DNA from: Haladaptatus sp. R4
Lineage (GTDB): Archaea > Halobacteriota > Halobacteria > Halobacteriales > Haladaptataceae
DNA: 64,000 nt
Direction of reading: 5' to 3'
Assembly (NCBI RefSeq): GCF_001625445.1
Contig: NZ_LWHG01000033.1
Coordinates: 62,001 to 126,000, forward strand
Program-made: the position numbers and the translations under genes
Notes under the pieces: model-generated
What the model was told of the DNA's origin: nothing
The model's input: only the letters and a program-made list of their open reading frames with translations
The model's database searches: none
Part shown: piece by piece, positions 1 through 9,486 of the stretch
Layout of the letters: each line of letters opens with the position of its first letter
Numbering within the stretch: the first letter of the stretch is position 1

Positions 1-428
1 GTATTTCGGCCAGAGATCCGCGCCATCGCGACGAGTCGCCCGTCTTTCATCTCGGCAGAGCCATCGGCGTGGATCCGTTTCACGTCGTGTACAGTCGCCG
101 CTTCATCGCCTGACTGTGGGAACCCGCGTTTGGCCTTCGCGTAGGCGAGCGGGGTTTTGATACGGTCCAGTCCCGTCGAGTACTCACCCGATGAGACGGC
201 CAAACCAACAGCACCCAAGCCGCCGAATACACCGACACCGGCACCGATTAACGAAGGGCCGAGTGGAGCACCGAACAGGGCTGCAAGACCGCTGGCACCG
301 ACGATACCGGCACCAGGCGTACCGTAGAGCAGGTCGTTCACTTTGAACCCGTGATAGTCGAGCCCGGAATCGACGTGTGGCGGGACGAGTTGGCTCGGAT
401 CTTTCGGCGCGTCTGCGTTGTCTGTCAT
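1..428 (-). CDS. Conserved membrane protein of a conjugation-like cluster (3' end outside window)
   Basis: The reading frame starts at the ATG at 426-428 and runs off the left edge of the window, giving about 142 residues. After a short polar N-terminus (MTDNADAPKDPSQLVPPHVD) there is a Gly/Ala-rich hydrophobic stretch at about residues 40-80 that can form two closely spaced membrane segments. A soluble part follows, with a likely TGLDRIKTPLAYAKAKRGFP segment. It lies just downstream of the VirB6-like gene on the same strand. In haloarchaeal plasmids a small two-helix membrane protein often sits in this place before a VirB4-type ATPase. That role is inferred from position; no catalytic motif is visible. 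Confidence 0.6.
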   Translation of the reverse strand, partial: MTDNADAPKDPSQLVPPHVDSGLDYHGFKVNDLLYGTPGAGIVGASGLAALFGAPLGPSLIGAGVGVFGGLGAVGLAVSSGEYSTGLDRIKTPLAYAKAKRGFPQSGDEAATVHDVKRIHADGSAEMKDGRLVAMARISGRN

Positions 429-485
429 AGATAAGCCCCGTTTCCCAGCCTTGCACCGGAATGTCGGCGTGAACCGAAACGGGGG

Positions 486-1838
486 TCAGTCGTATCGCTG
501 GAGTATCTCACGACCTTGATTCAGCTCGTAGTCAGCACACTCCTGCTCTTCTCGTGCTTCTTGGGCGTCGATACCGCCGTCTGCGTTCAGCGCGTTGTTC
601 ACCGACCCGTAGTTCACGGTGTCCTCCCTTGCCGACGTGCCGGTGCTAAACGTTGAATTGTCCGACTGGTCCCAGCTCGAATCGTCGCTGCGATATTCCT
701 GAACTTTCTCGTGAACTTCGTGGCCGACGCGCTCGCCGGCTTCGTCGACGTACTTGCCCGCTTTCCGCTGATTCGATGCAGACGTCCCGAGGGTGATCGA
801 GGCGGCGTCATTGGCGTGGGCCAGCATCTCTTTCGGGAGAATGAGCAACGCGAAGACGAGCCCGCCAACGACAAGAGTGAACGTTTCCAGCACTCCAAGT
901 GCGCCAGATGTCCATGGCAAATCGGCGAGTAACCGAAGGACGAGCGCCTGAAAGAGTTTCGTGACGATCACGACCCCAAAGAGATAGACGAAGGTGTCAC
1001 CGATGCTCTTTAGAAAGCCCGAATACGCACGACAGGCCCAGGAAAGCGGCCACAAAAACACGCATACGTAGATAAGGGCCCGCTCGAGGCCGAGAACGAG
1101 AATCCCGACCGCAATTGTACCTGACTCGATAAACCCGAGGAGGACACCAAGACCGATCCCAACACCGAGTTTCGCGAGCTTCGAGTTCGTTTGGATGAAC
1201 TCAGCGCCGTTAGGAGCAACTGACATCGCGGTCTCGTTCGCCAGGTGGAGCAAAAGCGGCGGGATGATCCAGGTCGTTGCGACCATAACGAAAGCGACCC
1301 CAATGCGTTTCCATGCTTGGCGCTTCTCGTAGGGATCCGACCGATAGAACGACATCCCGAAGGCCGCCATCAACGCAACGCTCGCGAGACCGGCCGTCCA
1401 CGCCGAGGCTTTGTACACGCCTGGCCACAGGCCGTTGTGAGGATTGGCCCACGTACTCGGCTTGTCTGGTTGCCCGGGAGCGGGCACAGCAGCGACGCTA
1501 TCACGAACCATATTCGCGATGCCCTTCCCCACACCGAGGAAAATTCCGGCAATCGCTTTGAGTTGCCCCTTTGCCATATCGATCGGGTTGATCGACGGGA
1601 CGAGTCCACCACCAAGCCCGCCAAGAACACCGTTATCGTTGCCACCGTTTGCGCCGCTCGTCGAATTATTCGATGGTGCCGTCGTCTGCCGGTCATCAGG
1701 ATTACCGATCCAGTGATTCTGGGATGTCGTGGTGTTGTTTGCACTGGCTGACTGTGCCGCGACTGGAGCGGCGAGCGACGCGACTAGCACGACAAGAAAG
1801 AGCGCCAGCAGCCAGCTACTGTGTCTGTTCTGTATCAT
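486..1838 (-). CDS. VirB6/TrbL-like polytopic membrane protein
   Basis: About 450 residues. An N-terminal signal sequence (WLLALFLVVLVASLAAPVAA) is followed by a Ser/Asn/Thr-rich extracellular linker at about residues 30-70. At least six hydrophobic segments then fill residues 90-360, and the C-terminal tail of about 100 residues is acidic and polar. This architecture matches VirB6/TrbL channel proteins of type IV secretion systems. The ATG at 1836-1838 is preferred because it places the signal peptide at the N-terminus; a GTG at 1865, right after the stop of the upstream gene, would add nine residues. Gene order (small pilin-like protein, VirB6-like protein, two-helix protein) supports a conjugation role. 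The assignment rests on topology and context rather than on a conserved motif. Confidence 0.65.
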   Translation of the reverse strand: MIQNRHSSWLLALFLVVLVASLAAPVAAQSASANNTTTSQNHWIGNPDDRQTTAPSNNSTSGANGGNDNGVLGGLGGGLVPSINPIDMAKGQLKAIAGIFLGVGKGIANMVRDSVAAVPAPGQPDKPSTWANPHNGLWPGVYKASAWTAGLASVALMAAFGMSFYRSDPYEKRQAWKRIGVAFVMVATTWIIPPLLLHLANETAMSVAPNGAEFIQTNSKLAKLGVGIGLGVLLGFIESGTIAVGILVLGLERALIYVCVFLWPLSWACRAYSGFLKSIGDTFVYLFGVVIVTKLFQALVLRLLADLPWTSGALGVLETFTLVVGGLVFALLILPKEMLAHANDAASITLGTSASNQRKAGKYVDEAGERVGHEVHEKVQEYRSDDSSWDQSDNSTFSTGTSAREDTVNYGSVNNALNADGGIDAQEAREEQECADYELNQGREILQRYD

Positions 1839-1865
1839 AGTCGGAAGAGAAGTACCTGAAAGCAC

Positions 1866-2357
1866 TCACATTATATTCGCGAAATTCACGCACGAGAGCG
1901 TGCTCACACCGGCCTTGTCGAGGACGACGGCGAACAGTGGGAAGAACCACGCACCACAAAACGTGATTACCGCTCCACGGGCTGCATCGCGACCCTCTTT
2001 CTTCTTATCAGAGCGAGCGCTTCCCATCTTCAACCAGGCCATTGCCCCACGAAAGGCGGCGAGCAGAAACATCCCGATCGTGATCATCCCAAAGGCGAGC
2101 GTAACGACGGGACCAAGTCCAGACGAACACATCACGTCGCTCGCCTCCTGGGTGGCTTGTGCCGCCACTGGCACTGAGAACGCCGCGGTTGTAGCGACGA
2201 TACCGACAGTGCCACGAATGAATCGAGTGGAGACTACTCCACATGTCTCGACCATCAAGCGCTTCAGTGCGTGATATTTCTCGGTCGAATCGTCCGTCAA
2301 TTGGTGAAATCGGTCAGAGATGGGTCTCTGGGCCGATTTCGGCGTTTGTTCATCCAT
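1866..2357 (-). CDS. VirB2/TrbC-like small membrane protein
   Basis: About 163 residues starting at the ATG at 2355-2357; an upstream extension lacks a good start. A charged N-terminus of about 45 residues is followed by a hydrophobic segment with a signal-peptidase-like end (AFSVPVAAQA). Two more hydrophobic segments follow, separated by a basic loop (KMGSARSDKKKEGRD). The short length, cleavable-looking leader and two mature membrane helices resemble VirB2/TrbC pilins, and the gene directly precedes the VirB6-like gene with almost no gap. Pilin identity is an inference. Confidence 0.55.
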   Translation of the reverse strand: MDEQTPKSAQRPISDRFHQLTDDSTEKYHALKRLMVETCGVVSTRFIRGTVGIVATTAAFSVPVAAQATQEASDVMCSSGLGPVVTLAFGMITIGMFLLAAFRGAMAWLKMGSARSDKKKEGRDAARGAVITFCGAWFFPLFAVVLDKAGVSTLSCVNFANIM

Positions 2358-2481
2358 TGTACTCACTTTCACATCTAGAGGGCTAGATAAATACCTTACG
2401 CACACACTGAGATGCCGTCTACCACCGGACACAGTCGGTGTGTCCGTAATCTATTTATGTCATACCCTAGGGCTGTACTAC

Positions 2482-2727
2482 ATGCTCCCACGCAATTCCA
2501 ATCGAACGGTCTCTCTCACTGATGTCGACAAAGAGATTCTCGAAATACTCCGAAGTGGGCGGGCAACCCAATCGTACATCGTCGACGAAACCGGTCGCTC
2601 GCGTCAATACGTCCACAATCGGCTCGGAATCCTCACAGCTGCCGGATATCTCGAGAACATTCATACAAAAACAGCATTGTACGAGCTAGTCGGCGATCCG
2701 CTCGCTAACGAGGAAAATGGAGGATGA
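2482..2727 (+). CDS. Small winged-helix DNA-binding protein
   Basis: 81 residues from the ATG at 2482. The segment LTDVDKEILEILRSGRATQS and the following recognition-helix region (GRSRQYVHNRLGILTAAGYL) form a typical archaeal winged helix, and the protein has nothing beyond the wing. It is transcribed divergently from the conjugation-like genes across a gap of about 125 bp. Its 3' end overlaps the next gene by 11 bp. It is therefore a candidate local regulator of the transfer genes, although no operator was identified. Confidence 0.75.
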   Translation: MLPRNSNRTVSLTDVDKEILEILRSGRATQSYIVDETGRSRQYVHNRLGILTAAGYLENIHTKTALYELVGDPLANEENGG

Positions 2728-3019
2728 AGCTATGCGAATCCCACCCTTGTCAATCGAAGCACCGAATGAAACAGCACGAGATACACTTCGCCGACATGTC
2801 GCAGTACTCGTTGGGATTGGCAAGCTAATTCTCGTCGGGAGTCTCATCCAAATCATCGTCCTCGGGACGACTGGCGCTATTGCCCTATATATCCTCGACG
2901 TCTCGAATTACGCTGGTGGTTGGATGGTGATATTCTCGTGGTTCATCGCCGCGTACTTCATCAAACTCTACGGACGGAGTATTTTCCCAGTGAATGCCGA
3001 CCAATTTATCCAGACCTAA
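2717..3019 (+). CDS. Small two-helix membrane protein
   Basis: 100 residues with two hydrophobic segments, at about 32-60 (LILVGSLIQIIVLGTTGAIA) and 68-85. A short cytoplasmic N-terminus and a polar C-terminal tail flank them. It overlaps the upstream winged-helix gene by 11 bp, so the two are probably translationally coupled. I recognise no family. Pairs of a small HTH gene and a small membrane gene are common next to haloarchaeal transfer clusters. Confidence 0.6.
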   Translation: MEDEAMRIPPLSIEAPNETARDTLRRHVAVLVGIGKLILVGSLIQIIVLGTTGAIALYILDVSNYAGGWMVIFSWFIAAYFIKLYGRSIFPVNADQFIQT

Positions 3020-3029
3020 AAACCAGCTC

Positions 3030-3180
3030 TCACGCTCCTTGCTCGCCATCGAGAAAGACGTTCTTGAGTGTCGCTCCACCATACCGGATGACTTGTGCTT
3101 TCGACGCATTCCACCCGGTGTACCGAGCAGGATCACGCTCGTATGCGATTCCAATTCGTACCGCCACTTTGATTTGGATT
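3030..3180 (-). pseudogene. C-terminal gene remnant of unknown family
   Basis: One reverse-strand frame gives about 49 residues of protein-like sequence (for example YERDPARYTGWNASKAQVIR) ending at a TGA at 3030-3032. There is no start codon before it runs into the 3' end of the TFB gene. The residue mix looks coding, so it is probably the tail of a gene cut off when the neighbouring DNA arrived. The family is not recognised. Confidence 0.3.
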
Positions 3181-3183
3181 TGG

Positions 3184-4143
3184 CTATGCTTCCTTGACGG
3201 CTTTTAATTGCTCTTGATACCGATTTCGAATGGTGACTTCAGTCACCTGAGCGGCTTCTGCCACTTCTGATTGTGTGTGTTTCTCATCACACAATAACGA
3301 CGCAACATAGATCGCTGCAGCAGCGAACCCAACGGGAGATTTTCCAGAATGAAGACCATGACCTAATGTCAGATTGAGAATTTCGAACGCCTTGTTTTCA
3401 ACGGCGGAGGTGGTTCCTAACTTGGAGCAAAACCGTGGGACGAACTCTTTTGGATTCGATGGCTTGATTTCCAACGCCAGTTCTTGTGCGATATATCGAT
3501 ACGTACGACCCAATTCTTTCTCTCCGATTCGTGCAACAGCGACCATTTCGTCAAGACTCCGTGGAATTCCTGCTTGGCGACAAGCAGCATACAAACAACT
3601 CGTTGCAACACCTTCGATCGACCGGCCACGAAGCAAATCTTCTGAGAGTGCACGTCGATAAATCACGCATGCAACCTCTCGATTAGTATCTGGAATCGCA
3701 AGTGCACTCGCCATGCGATCGATTTCACTAAACGCGAATTGTAAATTGCGCTCACCGGAATCGTTCGTGCGAATTCGTTGCTGCCAGGTTCGTAACCGAT
3801 TTATCTGTTTTTGCTTTCGATTGGAGATTGTTCGTCCATAGGCATCTTTGTCTTTCCAATCGATCGTTGTTGTCAACCCCTTATCGTGCATTCGCTGGGT
3901 GATTGGTGCTCCTACACGAGATTTGGAAGCTTTTTCAGTTTGATTAAAAGCCCGCCATTCGGGACCATGATCGAGATTGGATTCCTCAAGAATTAAGCCG
4001 CAATTCTGACAAATTAGTTCGTTTTGATCTGCACTATGTGCTAACTCTTCGGAGTTACATTCCGGGCACTGATCCAGTCGAGCCTGGCTTGATGTCTCTT
4101 CGGTTGATCGTTCTCGGTCGCGTTGATGAGTAGTAAGTGTCAT
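3184..4143 (-). CDS. tfb: Transcription initiation factor IIB (TFB)
   Basis: About 319 residues from the ATG at 4141-4143. An N-terminal zinc ribbon (CPECNSEELAHSADQNELIC then QNC) is followed by the B-finger linker region (GPEWRAF) and two cyclin-like repeats at about residues 120-215 and 215-310. The first repeat contains SIEGVATSCLYAACR and the second contains SPVGFAAAAIYVASLL, the matching cyclin-fold helices. TFB bridges TBP-bound promoters and RNA polymerase. Haloarchaea carry several TFB paralogs, often on plasmids, and use them for alternative promoter sets. Here the gene stands alone next to a conjugation-like cluster and near a regulator-rich accessory region. Confidence 0.95.
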   Translation of the reverse strand: MTLTTHQRDRERSTEETSSQARLDQCPECNSEELAHSADQNELICQNCGLILEESNLDHGPEWRAFNQTEKASKSRVGAPITQRMHDKGLTTTIDWKDKDAYGRTISNRKQKQINRLRTWQQRIRTNDSGERNLQFAFSEIDRMASALAIPDTNREVACVIYRRALSEDLLRGRSIEGVATSCLYAACRQAGIPRSLDEMVAVARIGEKELGRTYRYIAQELALEIKPSNPKEFVPRFCSKLGTTSAVENKAFEILNLTLGHGLHSGKSPVGFAAAAIYVASLLCDEKHTQSEVAEAAQVTEVTIRNRYQEQLKAVKEA

Positions 4144-4159
4144 ACTTGGATCTATCAAA

Positions 4160-5078
4160 TATTCAACAATTATTGATGTATATAACTGATATTTTCTGGT
4201 TATCTACGATCCAGCCCTCCTTATTATTCTCTCGATTCAATCATTTGAATACAGCATATGCTTTGATAAATATTTTTCTGATGTAGTTATTCCGCTGAGT
4301 TATTCCGTGATTCGTAGCTCGTTGGATAAGGAACGTCACCGCAGTATTCAGAGAAGTAAGGAGGATCAGATATATACTTTGTATGAATCGTTGGACACCG
4401 GGCGATGGAGTGACTGCGTATTGTGGACTGTAACAAAGAGGACTGATAGCAGTGATTACTCACCACGAAGCGGGTTCAGCGTCACATCCTAGTGAGGGCG
4501 TGTCAAATGATCAATGTTGATTTCCTACGACAATAAGTGAGAGCGAGTTTGCGGCCGTGATCGCTTGACAAATGGCAGATACGCTTGAGATCGTGCGACC
4601 ATCCGTGTATTGTTGGCTTAATGTGAATGTGCCAGAGTCCAGTAATTCGGTCGCATCAGCGTCAATAGTCTAACTCTTAGGCAGAATACGCATTTTGCAC
4701 CAATACATACTTTTTTGTTTTTATATAACAATTTTTTCCCGGGGAGTAGACGGTGATACTGCTGCTTCCCCATCCGTCGTAGCGGATAGCATCATCCACG
4801 CTACCCGCTTTTGACAGGATACGCGTTCTATGCTCGTGTTGACTGAAATATTTCCCGAATCGGAGAACTCACAGCTAAATTACTCGGCAGTTCCGTCATC
4901 TGCCCCAGTCGCTAGAGGAAGTTGGCAAACGCTTGGTAGCCTCGAGGCGTTAGAGCGAATAGAGTGAGAATTAGAAACCAAATTCGGGAACAGATTTGCA
5001 CGTCTTCCGAATAGTATAGTTGCATAACGAGCACGGAAAGCCACTGACTTTTTGAAAAACTGCGATTATATCACTGGT
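4160..5078. other. Gene-free stretch
   Basis: About 0.9 kb with no convincing gene on either strand. It is AT-rich around 4160-4300 and 4700-4745. Only short frames occur, none with a recognisable motif. It separates the TFB gene from a small HTH gene and may be decayed DNA. Confidence 0.5.
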
Positions 5079-5348
5079 TCATGTGAGTGAGTAACGACGT
5101 TTTCGTGCATCGCAAAATGAGATGCGTGAGTCAACGAGATCGTGGTCCCTAAGACGACTGAGCGCACAGCGAATTGTGCGTTCAGGGAGCCGGGTTTTAT
5201 CAGCGAGTTCAGATTGTGTGAGTGAATCGTCGTTGTATTCGAGCGTTTTTACAACCAATTTTGCACTTGGAGGGAGCTCGGACAGTACGTCAGTCGGTGG
5301 TTTTGTTTGTGAATCGGTAGTGTTGTCCGATGTAGGGGATTGTTGCAT
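5079..5348 (-). CDS. Winged-helix (MarR-like) transcriptional regulator
   Basis: 89 residues from the ATG at 5346-5348. A polar N-terminus rich in Ser, Thr and Asp precedes a winged helix: SAKLVVKTLEYNDDSLTQSE as the first helices, then LPERTIRCALSRLRDHDLVD as the recognition helix and start of the wing. Short single-domain proteins of this kind are abundant in haloarchaea. It stands alone between a long gene-free stretch and rdfA on the same strand, 258 bp from it. No target can be assigned. Confidence 0.8.
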   Translation of the reverse strand: MQQSPTSDNTTDSQTKPPTDVLSELPPSAKLVVKTLEYNDDSLTQSELADKTRLPERTIRCALSRLRDHDLVDSRISFCDARKRRYSLT

Positions 5349-5606
5349 TGCTCATCAAATGTGACCAACAGGTGAAGACACCATTGATATGGCAGGGACG
5401 TCTGTCAGGTTGCAGCTGAATACCTACGAATATTGTTCGGAGTGAGACAAAAAAGTTTGATAGACCGTATTCGACCATCGAATTTGGCAGATATACAGTG
5501 GCGACTGAGTATACAATTCTATACAAACAAACTACTTCCAGAACAGAAGATATGAAACTGCTCTATAGTTTCCCCCAATTAATAGTTAACTGTCAAAAAG
5601 AATAGT

Positions 5607-6230
5607 CTATTCGCAGTCACAGCCTCCACGTTCGATAAGTTCACTCACAGGATATTGCGAGCCACATTTTTCACAGAAGACATTTGCTTCAACCAAGAGG
5701 TAGGTATCACCAAGGGAAATCTGATTCTGTGATTGCAACTGTTCGAGGTTATTTTCACAGACTGATGTAAATCGGGAGCGCAGTTTATTAATGCTGTCGA
5801 CAGTTCTTTTGATTCGTTCCTCGTCAGTCACCGCTTCGTACTCAACTTCTCGCTCATTGTGAAGATAAGATCTAACCGCTTGATATGTAACAAAGTCGCG
5901 TTCGAGTTGATCGACGTCAACCCCTTTCTGTTGGAGCTTTCTGCGGGCGTCCGTCCGTACACCGGATGTCACATCATCATCTGTCAGCAACTCATACATG
6001 TTATCGATTTCACCAGCCAATGTTCCAATTTTTGCATCATTTACTGCTGTAGTTAGAAGTTGGCGGTTAATCTCGTCAGCTAACTCACGGAGACTCTTCC
6101 GCTCAGATTGCTCAGCAGTCCATGCCGATTCGAGTTCCGCACCGTATTCTTCTCCAAGTTGGTACTTTTCGATAAGGCGGCCAACTTTCGTGTTTGGTCC
6201 ATTATCTAGGTCGGATCCACCAGAGTTCAT
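5607..6230 (-). CDS. rdfA: Rod-determining factor RdfA-like protein
   Basis: 207 residues. The N-terminus has the family's KVGRLIEKYQLGEEYGAELE block. A helical core follows with LADEINRQLL, LTDDDVTSGVRTDARRKLQQ and the hallmark DFVTYQAVRSYL. The C-terminus holds a small zinc-binding knuckle (CEKC, then CDC at the end). This matches the haloarchaeal RdfA family, which promotes rod shape and influences the disk-to-rod transition. Many haloarchaea carry extra RdfA copies on plasmids, so this copy may not be the main shape regulator. It stands alone. Confidence 0.85.
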   Translation of the reverse strand: MNSGGSDLDNGPNTKVGRLIEKYQLGEEYGAELESAWTAEQSERKSLRELADEINRQLLTTAVNDAKIGTLAGEIDNMYELLTDDDVTSGVRTDARRKLQQKGVDVDQLERDFVTYQAVRSYLHNEREVEYEAVTDEERIKRTVDSINKLRSRFTSVCENNLEQLQSQNQISLGDTYLLVEANVFCEKCGSQYPVSELIERGGCDCE

Positions 6231-6469
6231 CTATGTGGAGGAAACAAGGGTACAGCTGATATTAAACATATGATGTCTGATTAAGCAATCTCCTTCGCAA
6301 TCAGCATGGACGATACATAGGGACCACAATATGTCCGCTATTAATGTTCTAAAATCTAAATAATATATTTAAAAATATCAAGCTGTGGGGGTATCATAGA
6401 TATATTTTCATTTTCGTGGATCACAAAGAGGACATCTCCGAAAAATGAATAATGTATTTATCATCTCTG

Positions 6470-9175
6470 TCAAATCCCGTCGATTAAACGGTTACAGAGT
6501 AGCGTTGCAAGTGGATGTTCTCCATATGAATCTTGGACCTGGAATGTAAAGGCCACGAATGATCCCTCATCATTTTCTCTCCGTTCAACGAATGGACTAC
6601 CCCAGTTTGCAAGCCATCCTTCAACGTATCCTACATGGAGTCGGTCTGTTGAAAGATCTAGGTTTGTTGCTACAGCACAGGGATAAATTCCTTCAAATTC
6701 CCAGCCAAGTCGTTTATTGTCACAGATGTCTGTCAATATTGGTGAATCTTGATAGAAGATTGAAGCTGCTCCGCGCCAGCTCTCTTCTTCGGGAACCAAA
6801 GAGTAGGTAAATGGGCCACCTTTTGTCATCTCACCATTTATTGTGGGGATATGTATAGCGATACCCCCATTAGCAACATAACTATTGATAGACGAATCTA
6901 TTTGATCAACAAATGCGATATCAACATTCGAATCCAACTGATGTGTTACTGTGATGCCCTCAGTTGCAAACCGAGATGCGAGCGACCCTTCGGCGTAAAC
7001 GATTTCGGACGGTGTTTCTCGATGATCTGAACTGAGTACTGTTATTTGTTCCTCAGTGCAAATACTCTCTCCATTACAGTCAAAGGTTACTTCTAACATG
7101 TCAGTTTCAACTGGCCCTTTAATATCTGGAATATCACATTTGATATTCTCAATCCTGCTAATCGAACAGGGCTTCACATTCTGATATGCCTGATTGGATT
7201 CACCGAACAAAGACCAATTTATTTGTCCGGATAGTGTCTTATGAGAATCGTTGACTATATGCATATTGAAGTTAAGCGTGTCTTTTTCGGACACAATATG
7301 GGACATTGGTTCAGCAACGACTGCAATTGGTGCATTCACTGCTGAATACTCTTCGTGAAATTCCTTCTCTTCACGAAGATAGTTAAGGATGCCATTGAAC
7401 TCCCATTCAATATCTGAGAGTTGAGTTAAGACATATCCAGCTGTCTTTTCTCGAATCCGGACCTGCTCTAGAATAGATTTAATCGAAATATACTCTCGCT
7501 GCTGCCAAGCGAATTCAAGCGCGTCGAAGTCGCCAAAAACACTTTCTAAATTAGTAGCGCTGAATCGCTCTTCAACACCTTCTGGACGCTTAAGAGGGTC
7601 AGTTAAGAAGTTATGAGAAAACCACGGGGGTTCGCCATTGTATCTATCCATGAGTGCAGAGAGATCCCCAAGACCCCAAGTTCCGAGTTCCGAGAGAATT
7701 ACCGGAGCATTGGTATCGCCGGGTTCCGTAGTAGCATAGTTGTCGGCACTATAATGACAAAGATGGTCTAAATCAGCCTCCCAGTTCGCTGCTCGATCAG
7801 GGCTCACAAAATACCGATGGAAATCGTTGATATCGGTCTCGACATGGGCCCACCCAGAGTTGTCACAAATAACTCGTGTTGTATCTCGATCTCGTAGCAG
7901 CTTGTAAGCATCAGAGAGAAATTGCTGTTTTTCCTCGTCGGTCCAAAGAGTCTCATCACCATCATAATGTCCAATTCCCCATTCTTCATTATACAGTGAC
8001 CAAATGACAACACTTGGCCGGTTGTAATCTCGACAAATGAGTCCGTTAAGTTGATTAAATACCTCAGAACGGGAGCGCTTTGTGTACTTAGACGGATTTG
8101 CTGGCTCCTCCCAGACAAGAATTCCTTGATGATCAGCTTCCTTAAGAAATGCTGGGTGTGCGGGTTTGAGGTGCTTTCTGATTAGGTTGAACCCAAGTTC
8201 TTTTGCGACCGCCACTTCCTCCGTAAACATATTTTCATCTGGTGGTCGATAGAGCGTCTTTGGGTAGAATCCCTGCTCGAGCACCCCACGTATATTTACA
8301 GGTTTTCCGTTGAGCAGGAGTTGTCTCCCGTCGCGCTCGAAACTACGCATTCCAAAATAGTCTGTGTACCTGTCTACAGTCTCATCATCGTCTGAGAGTG
8401 TCACCTCAGCATCGTACAGAACTGGAGAGGATGGAGACCAGTACGCAGGGTTGTCAAACGTGAGGTGTGTTTCATATCCATCTTCGGTTTCGTAGGCTGT
8501 AGACTGTGCAACAAGTTTACCATCCTGAAAGGCACAGACTTCGCAGGTCATGTCAGTCGCCATGTGAGGGCTAATATTAGCCCCAACAGAGACATGTGCA
8601 GTGTCAGTTTCTAGATCAGGCGTGATTTCTATTGATGTAACATGAATCTTAGGACGGAATTTTAACTCTACTGACTGCCAAATACCACTTACGCGGGTAT
8701 ACCAGGGATCTCCTTGCTTCCCATGCGGGATCTCAGCTACATTTTCCGGATCAGTCACGCTAACTGCAATAACATTTTTGCCTGGAGATATAGCGTCAGA
8801 TACGTTGAACTCAAAAGGAAGATATCCACCTTGATTATGACCAACTTGAGTCCCATTAATCCAGACAGTAGCCTCGTAGTCTACCGCACCGAACCTTAAA
8901 AATACATCTAACCCCTGAATATTATCAGAGTTCACATCTACGGTACGTCGGTACCAGCCAGTCCCCGTGTAGTCTCGGTAGATGTCTATCTCCTGCCAAG
9001 CGTGGGGGATACTCACCGACTGCGCTCGGTCTGGCCATTCTGCTTCAGGGTCGTACCACTCAGCGTCATAGCCTGTTTCATTTGGGTCTGTGATGAAAGT
9101 CCATTGATCATCTAAACTAATCGAATGACGATACGTATCGTCAGAATGCCCTCGTTCAGTTGTCAAAGTCACCAC
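6470..9175 (-). CDS. Glycoside hydrolase family 2 protein (beta-galactosidase-like)
   Basis: About 901 residues. The N-terminal sugar-binding domain (about 15-180) contains IPHAWQEIDIYRDYTGTGWY and PWYTRVSGIWQSV. An immunoglobulin-like domain follows (about 180-285), then a TIM barrel (about 285-600) with the GH2 acid/base in WSLYNEEWG (Glu397) and the likely nucleophile in ILSELGTWG (Glu496). The last 250 residues are accessory beta domains. There is no signal peptide, so it should act in the cytoplasm. The start is uncertain: GGAGGTG precedes tandem GTG codons at 9175 and is better spaced for a TTG at 9166. It is a paralog of the gene at 18704, and a third partial copy lies at 41595. GH2 members include galactosidases, glucuronidases and mannosidases; galactosidase is favoured by the neighbouring dgoD. 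Confidence 0.9.
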   Translation of the reverse strand: MVTLTTERGHSDDTYRHSISLDDQWTFITDPNETGYDAEWYDPEAEWPDRAQSVSIPHAWQEIDIYRDYTGTGWYRRTVDVNSDNIQGLDVFLRFGAVDYEATVWINGTQVGHNQGGYLPFEFNVSDAISPGKNVIAVSVTDPENVAEIPHGKQGDPWYTRVSGIWQSVELKFRPKIHVTSIEITPDLETDTAHVSVGANISPHMATDMTCEVCAFQDGKLVAQSTAYETEDGYETHLTFDNPAYWSPSSPVLYDAEVTLSDDDETVDRYTDYFGMRSFERDGRQLLLNGKPVNIRGVLEQGFYPKTLYRPPDENMFTEEVAVAKELGFNLIRKHLKPAHPAFLKEADHQGILVWEEPANPSKYTKRSRSEVFNQLNGLICRDYNRPSVVIWSLYNEEWGIGHYDGDETLWTDEEKQQFLSDAYKLLRDRDTTRVICDNSGWAHVETDINDFHRYFVSPDRAANWEADLDHLCHYSADNYATTEPGDTNAPVILSELGTWGLGDLSALMDRYNGEPPWFSHNFLTDPLKRPEGVEERFSATNLESVFGDFDALEFAWQQREYISIKSILEQVRIREKTAGYVLTQLSDIEWEFNGILNYLREEKEFHEEYSAVNAPIAVVAEPMSHIVSEKDTLNFNMHIVNDSHKTLSGQINWSLFGESNQAYQNVKPCSISRIENIKCDIPDIKGPVETDMLEVTFDCNGESICTEEQITVLSSDHRETPSEIVYAEGSLASRFATEGITVTHQLDSNVDIAFVDQIDSSINSYVANGGIAIHIPTINGEMTKGGPFTYSLVPEEESWRGAASIFYQDSPILTDICDNKRLGWEFEGIYPCAVATNLDLSTDRLHVGYVEGWLANWGSPFVERRENDEGSFVAFTFQVQDSYGEHPLATLLCNRLIDGI

Positions 9176-9486
9176 CTCCCCTTAGTAGGATCAGCCCGCT
9201 ATCTCTCCAGGAATTGGTATCCATGAAGCTAATCTGTGAAAATCTCATCTTCCTTTTCAATCACTTCAAAGTCGGGATTGAAGATAATTGTTGGGTATTT
9301 AGTCCACTATTTGATAATAATAAACTAGAGCGTATCCTGTAAGTATGGTCATGTATTACTAAGACTTCTGTAAGCAATGGGATATCGTTGCAAGGACATG
9401 CAGATATTATCTAACTCTTGCTCTGTAGGATTCTGTGTCATAATGGGAAACAACTTAGTCAAGCGAGGATATACTATCTCTAATTG

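Noticed and set aside
184-456. Arg-rich 90-residue reverse frame at the left edge
   Set aside because: It is the shadow of the real membrane-protein frame that starts at 428; its Arg/Cys-rich composition is typical of an out-of-frame reading in GC-rich DNA.
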